NCBI GenBank assembly: GCA_045541115.1
Contig: JAZQIM010000001.1
Coordinates: 1 to 64,000, forward strand
Direction: 5' to 3'
From: Aphodoplasma sp045541115
GTDB taxonomy: Bacteria; Bacillota; Clostridia; UBA1381; UMGS1253
DNA: 64,000 bases
Part shown: positions 61,266 through 64,000 of the stretch, in pieces
Numbering within the stretch: position 1 is the stretch's first letter
Layout of the letters: the number at the start of each line of letters is the position of its first letter
Translations under genes and position numbers: made by a program
Notes under the pieces: model-generated
The model's database searches: none
What the model was told of the DNA's origin: nothing
What the model saw: only the letters and a program-made list of their open reading frames with translations

Positions 61266-62213
61266 ATGTATATAGGAATTGATTTGGGCGGTACTGCCAT
61301 AAAGGCAGGTCTCGTTGATGATAATTATAAAATAGTCCACTCCTCGAGCGTACCGACTGGCGCGCAGCGCCACTTCAGCGAAATCATAAAGGATATGGCA
61401 GATTTGGCGATTCGCGTTACCAAAGAAGCAGGATACGACATTAAAAAAGATGTAAAAAGCGTTGGAATCGGCTCGCCCGGCATATGCGACACAAAAAACG
61501 GTGTCGTTGTAAGCTCGGCAAACATCAACTTTAAAAATGCACCGATTTGCGCAGAGCTTCAAAAGCATATTGACCTTCCCGTTTACCTCGGAAACGATGC
61601 AAACGTTGCAGCGCTTGGCGAATTTAAAGTACTCGATGATGACAGCGTAGAGCATATGATTGCTATCACTCTCGGTACAGGCGTTGGCGGCGGTATAATT
61701 ATAAATAAAAAGATATATGATGGCTTTAATGGCGCTGCTGCTGAAATGGGACATTTTCAGGTGCAGATGACAGGCGGCGAACCGTGCGGCTGCGGCAGAA
61801 CAGGCTGCTGGGAAGCATACGGCTCTGTTACGGCGCTTATTCGCGAAACAAAGCGTGCTATCGAAGCACATCCCGAATCCGCGATGGTAAAAGAAGTTGC
61901 AAAAAACAACGGCAAAGTCAGCGGAAAGACTGCTTTTGTATGTGCAAAAGCCGGTGACAGTGTTGCTAAACAAGTCGTTGATAACTACATACGCGCCGTT
62001 GCAGAAGGAATCGCATCTGTTATAAACATTTTCCAGCCACAAGTGCTTGTAATTGGCGGCGCAATTTCAAAAGAAGGAGATTACCTTTTAAATCCCATAA
62101 AGAAAATCGTAGAAGAATGCAGATATTCCAATGATTTTACTCATACAGAGCTTCGCATCGCAAAGCTCGGCAACGATGCAGGAATTATCGGTGCAGCCCT
62201 TTTGGGAGAATAA
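61266..62213 (+). CDS. glcK: ROK-family glucokinase
   Basis: A 315-aa sugar kinase. The ATG at 61266 has AGGAGG upstream; the frame extends to 61203 without signal. ATP motif MYIGIDLGGTAIKAGL, catalytic-site NDANVAALGE, the ROK signature ITLGTGVGGGIIINKKIYDGFNGAAAEMGH and the zinc motif CGCGRTGC. The length and full set of motifs fit a glucose kinase. It follows hprK, consistent with a carbon-control setting. Confidence 0.93.
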   Translation: MYIGIDLGGTAIKAGLVDDNYKIVHSSSVPTGAQRHFSEIIKDMADLAIRVTKEAGYDIKKDVKSVGIGSPGICDTKNGVVVSSANINFKNAPICAELQKHIDLPVYLGNDANVAALGEFKVLDDDSVEHMIAITLGTGVGGGIIINKKIYDGFNGAAAEMGHFQVQMTGGEPCGCGRTGCWEAYGSVTALIRETKRAIEAHPESAMVKEVAKNNGKVSGKTAFVCAKAGDSVAKQVVDNYIRAVAEGIASVINIFQPQVLVIGGAISKEGDYLLNPIKKIVEECRYSNDFTHTELRIAKLGNDAGIIGAALLGE

Positions 62214-62255
62214 ATTATTTATCCGGCAACGTCTGCCGGAGAAACGGAGAATCAT

Positions 62256-63167
62256 ATGAGTTTGTCACCCGAAGTAAAACAAGCCCTTATGAATACAGGC
62301 TTAAAGCTTACATTTGATGAGCCGATGAAAAATCACACGTCCTTTCAGACGGGTGGAGCGGCAGATGTTTTTATAAGCCCGAAAAATACCAACGAAATAA
62401 AATCAGCCATCGACACATTAAAAAAACTGTCTGTGCCATACTGCATAATAGGAAATGGTACAAATCTTCTCGTGTCAGATAACGGCATACGCGGATCTGT
62501 CATACAAATTTGTCACGATATGTGCGATATACGAATTGAAAATGATACGATTTATGCATCTGCAGGCGCTCTTATAAGCAGCATCGCCTCAAAGGCACTC
62601 GCGTCTTCTTTGTCAGGCTTTGAAAAGCTCTCGGGAATTCCCGGCACAATTGGCGGCGCAATTTCTATGAATGCAGGCGCATACGGTGCACAAATAAGCG
62701 ATGTGCTTGTATCGTCGTCGTATATTGATTCAGATGGAAATATTGGCGTATATACATCAGATGAACATGACTTTGGCTACCGCAAAAGCATATACTCAAA
62801 ATCTGACAAAATCATTACCGACGCTGTTTTTAAGCTTTCGCCCGCATCATACGACGAGGTAAAGTCGCAGATGTCTATACATTCGAAGAAGCGTCGCGAT
62901 AAACAGCCTCTTAATTTTCCAAGCGCAGGCTCTGTTTTTAAGCGCCCCGAAGGGTATTTTGCAGGCGAGCTTATAGAAAAAGCAGGCCTTAAAGGCTACT
63001 GTATCGGAGGTGCGTGCGTATCAGAAAAGCACGCTGGATTTATAATAAATACGGGCGATGCAACGTCTGCTGATATAATGAGGCTTATAAAACACATACA
63101 AAAAGTTATTTATGAAAAAAATAATGTTTTGCTTGAATGTGAAATAAAAATGCTTGGCGATTTTTAA
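62256..63167 (+). CDS. murB: UDP-N-acetylenolpyruvoylglucosamine reductase
   Basis: A 303-aa FAD enzyme making UDP-MurNAc for peptidoglycan. FAD region: NHTSFQTGGAADVFI, GNGTNLLVSDNGIRG, SGIPGTIGGAISMNAGAYG. The catalytic Ser is in FPSAGSVFKRP and the Arg in DFGYRKS. Normal length. In Bacillota it often precedes rapZ (yvcJ), as here. Confidence 0.96.
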   Translation: MSLSPEVKQALMNTGLKLTFDEPMKNHTSFQTGGAADVFISPKNTNEIKSAIDTLKKLSVPYCIIGNGTNLLVSDNGIRGSVIQICHDMCDIRIENDTIYASAGALISSIASKALASSLSGFEKLSGIPGTIGGAISMNAGAYGAQISDVLVSSSYIDSDGNIGVYTSDEHDFGYRKSIYSKSDKIITDAVFKLSPASYDEVKSQMSIHSKKRRDKQPLNFPSAGSVFKRPEGYFAGELIEKAGLKGYCIGGACVSEKHAGFIINTGDATSADIMRLIKHIQKVIYEKNNVLLECEIKMLGDF

Positions 63168-63199
63168 ACAGCACAATTTATTTTAGAACGGAGAAAAAG

Positions 63200-64000
63200 A
63201 TGCGCTTTATAATAATAACAGGACTTTCGGGTGCAGGCAAAACACAGGTAATGCATTGTCTTGAAGACCTTGATTACTACTGCATTGACAACATGCCGCC
63301 CGCACTTATACCAAAGCTTGCTGAAATATGCTACAGCTCAAACGGCAAAATCGATAAAGTCGCTATGGTCATAGATATTCGTGGCGGCGATATGTTCAAT
63401 GAGCTTTTTAATGAATTAAATACGCTAAAAGCGTCAGGCTGCAATTACGAGGTAGTGTTTCTTGATGCAAAAGATGAAGCTCTCGTAAAGCGTTATAAGG
63501 AAACGCGCCGTATGCATCCGCTCGCGCGCGACGGCAGACTAATCGATGGCATAAAAAAAGAGCGCGCAATACTGGAGTATGTGAGAAAAAAAGCAAATCA
63601 TATAATTGACACATCCGCTCTTTCGTCGATACAACTAAAAGACGTCGTTACAAAGCTTTTTGAAGGAACATCGCCTGAACATAGCGGAATCGTTATAAAT
63701 ATACAGTCTTTTGGCTTTAAGTACGGATTGCCACTCGATGCAGACCTCGTTTTTGATGTGCGTTTCCTTCCCAATCCATACTACAAAGATGATTTAAGAA
63801 AATACACAGGCCTTGATAAAAGAGTACAAAAATATGTCTTAAAATTTGAGCAGACAAATGAATTTATATCAAAGCTTAACGATATGATAAAATACCTTCT
63901 TCCCTACTATATCGAAGAGGGTAAGAGCCAGCTCGTAATCGGAGTCGGCTGCACAGGCGGAAAACACAGAAGTGTTACAATTGCGCTTGAGCTTTATGAG
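63200..64000 (+). CDS. rapZ: RNase adapter/nucleotide-binding protein RapZ (partial, 3' end beyond window)
   Basis: 267 codons are visible from the ATG at 63200 with GGAG upstream. The family is usually about 290 aa, so only the end is missing. Walker A: FIIITGLSGAGKTQ. Then YYCIDNMPP, YKETRRMHPL, the C-terminal-domain FLPNPYY and the conserved GVGCTGGKHRSV. In Bacillus the homologue YvcJ hydrolyses GTP/ATP; RapZ in enterobacteria tunes GlmS through sRNA. The next expected genes are yvcK and whiA. Confidence 0.96.
   Translation, partial: MRFIIITGLSGAGKTQVMHCLEDLDYYCIDNMPPALIPKLAEICYSSNGKIDKVAMVIDIRGGDMFNELFNELNTLKASGCNYEVVFLDAKDEALVKRYKETRRMHPLARDGRLIDGIKKERAILEYVRKKANHIIDTSALSSIQLKDVVTKLFEGTSPEHSGIVINIQSFGFKYGLPLDADLVFDVRFLPNPYYKDDLRKYTGLDKRVQKYVLKFEQTNEFISKLNDMIKYLLPYYIEEGKSQLVIGVGCTGGKHRSVTIALELYE

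Overview
The window is 64 kb of a low-to-moderate GC, spore-forming member of the Bacillota, most likely class Clostridia. The evidence is SpoIID, SLH-domain and other exported surface proteins, pyruvate phosphate dikinase, HPr kinase, a large Alu-type SRP RNA upstream of dnaX-ybaB-recR, rapZ after murB, and frequent TTG starts with strong Shine-Dalgarno sites. Genus cannot be set from the sequence alone. No CRISPR array, rRNA operon or insertion sequence was seen.

Layout. 1-7.8 kb: the 5' two thirds or more of a large repetitive exported protein, a membrane-anchored AraC-type regulator, a small GT2-like protein, and a SigB/F/G-type sigma factor co-encoded with a one-pass membrane protein. 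7.9-15.9 kb: an amidohydrolase divergent from an eight-gene operon (NagA-like amidohydrolase, FGGY kinase, second amidohydrolase, TIM-like isomerase, two YjbQ/UPF0047 proteins, SIS isomerase, FSA-like aldolase). I do not recognise this combination as a described pathway, and it is the best candidate here for an undescribed system. 16-26.9 kb: ppdK, then aminotransferase-trpS-wecA/tagO-wecB, SRP RNA and dnaX-ybaB-recR. 26.9-33.5 kb: a complete galacturonate catabolic operon (uxaB-uxaA-eda-kdgK-uxaC plus an alpha/beta hydrolase). 33.7-35.4 kb: a DUF554-lysR pair with a plausible LysR operator.

35.6-41.8 kb: a compact integrated element bounded by 13-bp direct repeats. It carries a tyrosine integrase and excisionase, paired integrase arm-type repeats near both ends, a Replic_Relax-like protein, an unknown protein, a membrane OB-fold protein and a DUF3991/TOPRIM primase-like protein. 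No relaxase is recognisable. A third att-like copy at 33.7 kb suggests the DUF554-lysR segment may be an older, integrase-less neighbour element. Near-identical palindromes precede both rightward transcription units of the element.

41.8-64 kb: a small lipoprotein and four-helix-bundle protein, tRNA-Arg(ACG), MgtC and MATE transporters, gltX, mnmG, an SLH protein, three unknown small proteins leading into spoIID, rpsF-ssb-rpsR, then a leftward parE-parC-prfB operon (prfB with a programmed +1 frameshift) and the rightward hprK-glucokinase-murB-rapZ operon, which runs off the window.

Functionally the window joins housekeeping (translation, replication, wall precursors) with sugar-acid catabolism: galacturonate goes to pyruvate and glyceraldehyde 3-phosphate through uxaCBA-kdgK-eda. 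HprK suggests CcpA/HPr carbon control, although no clear cre site was identified by eye.
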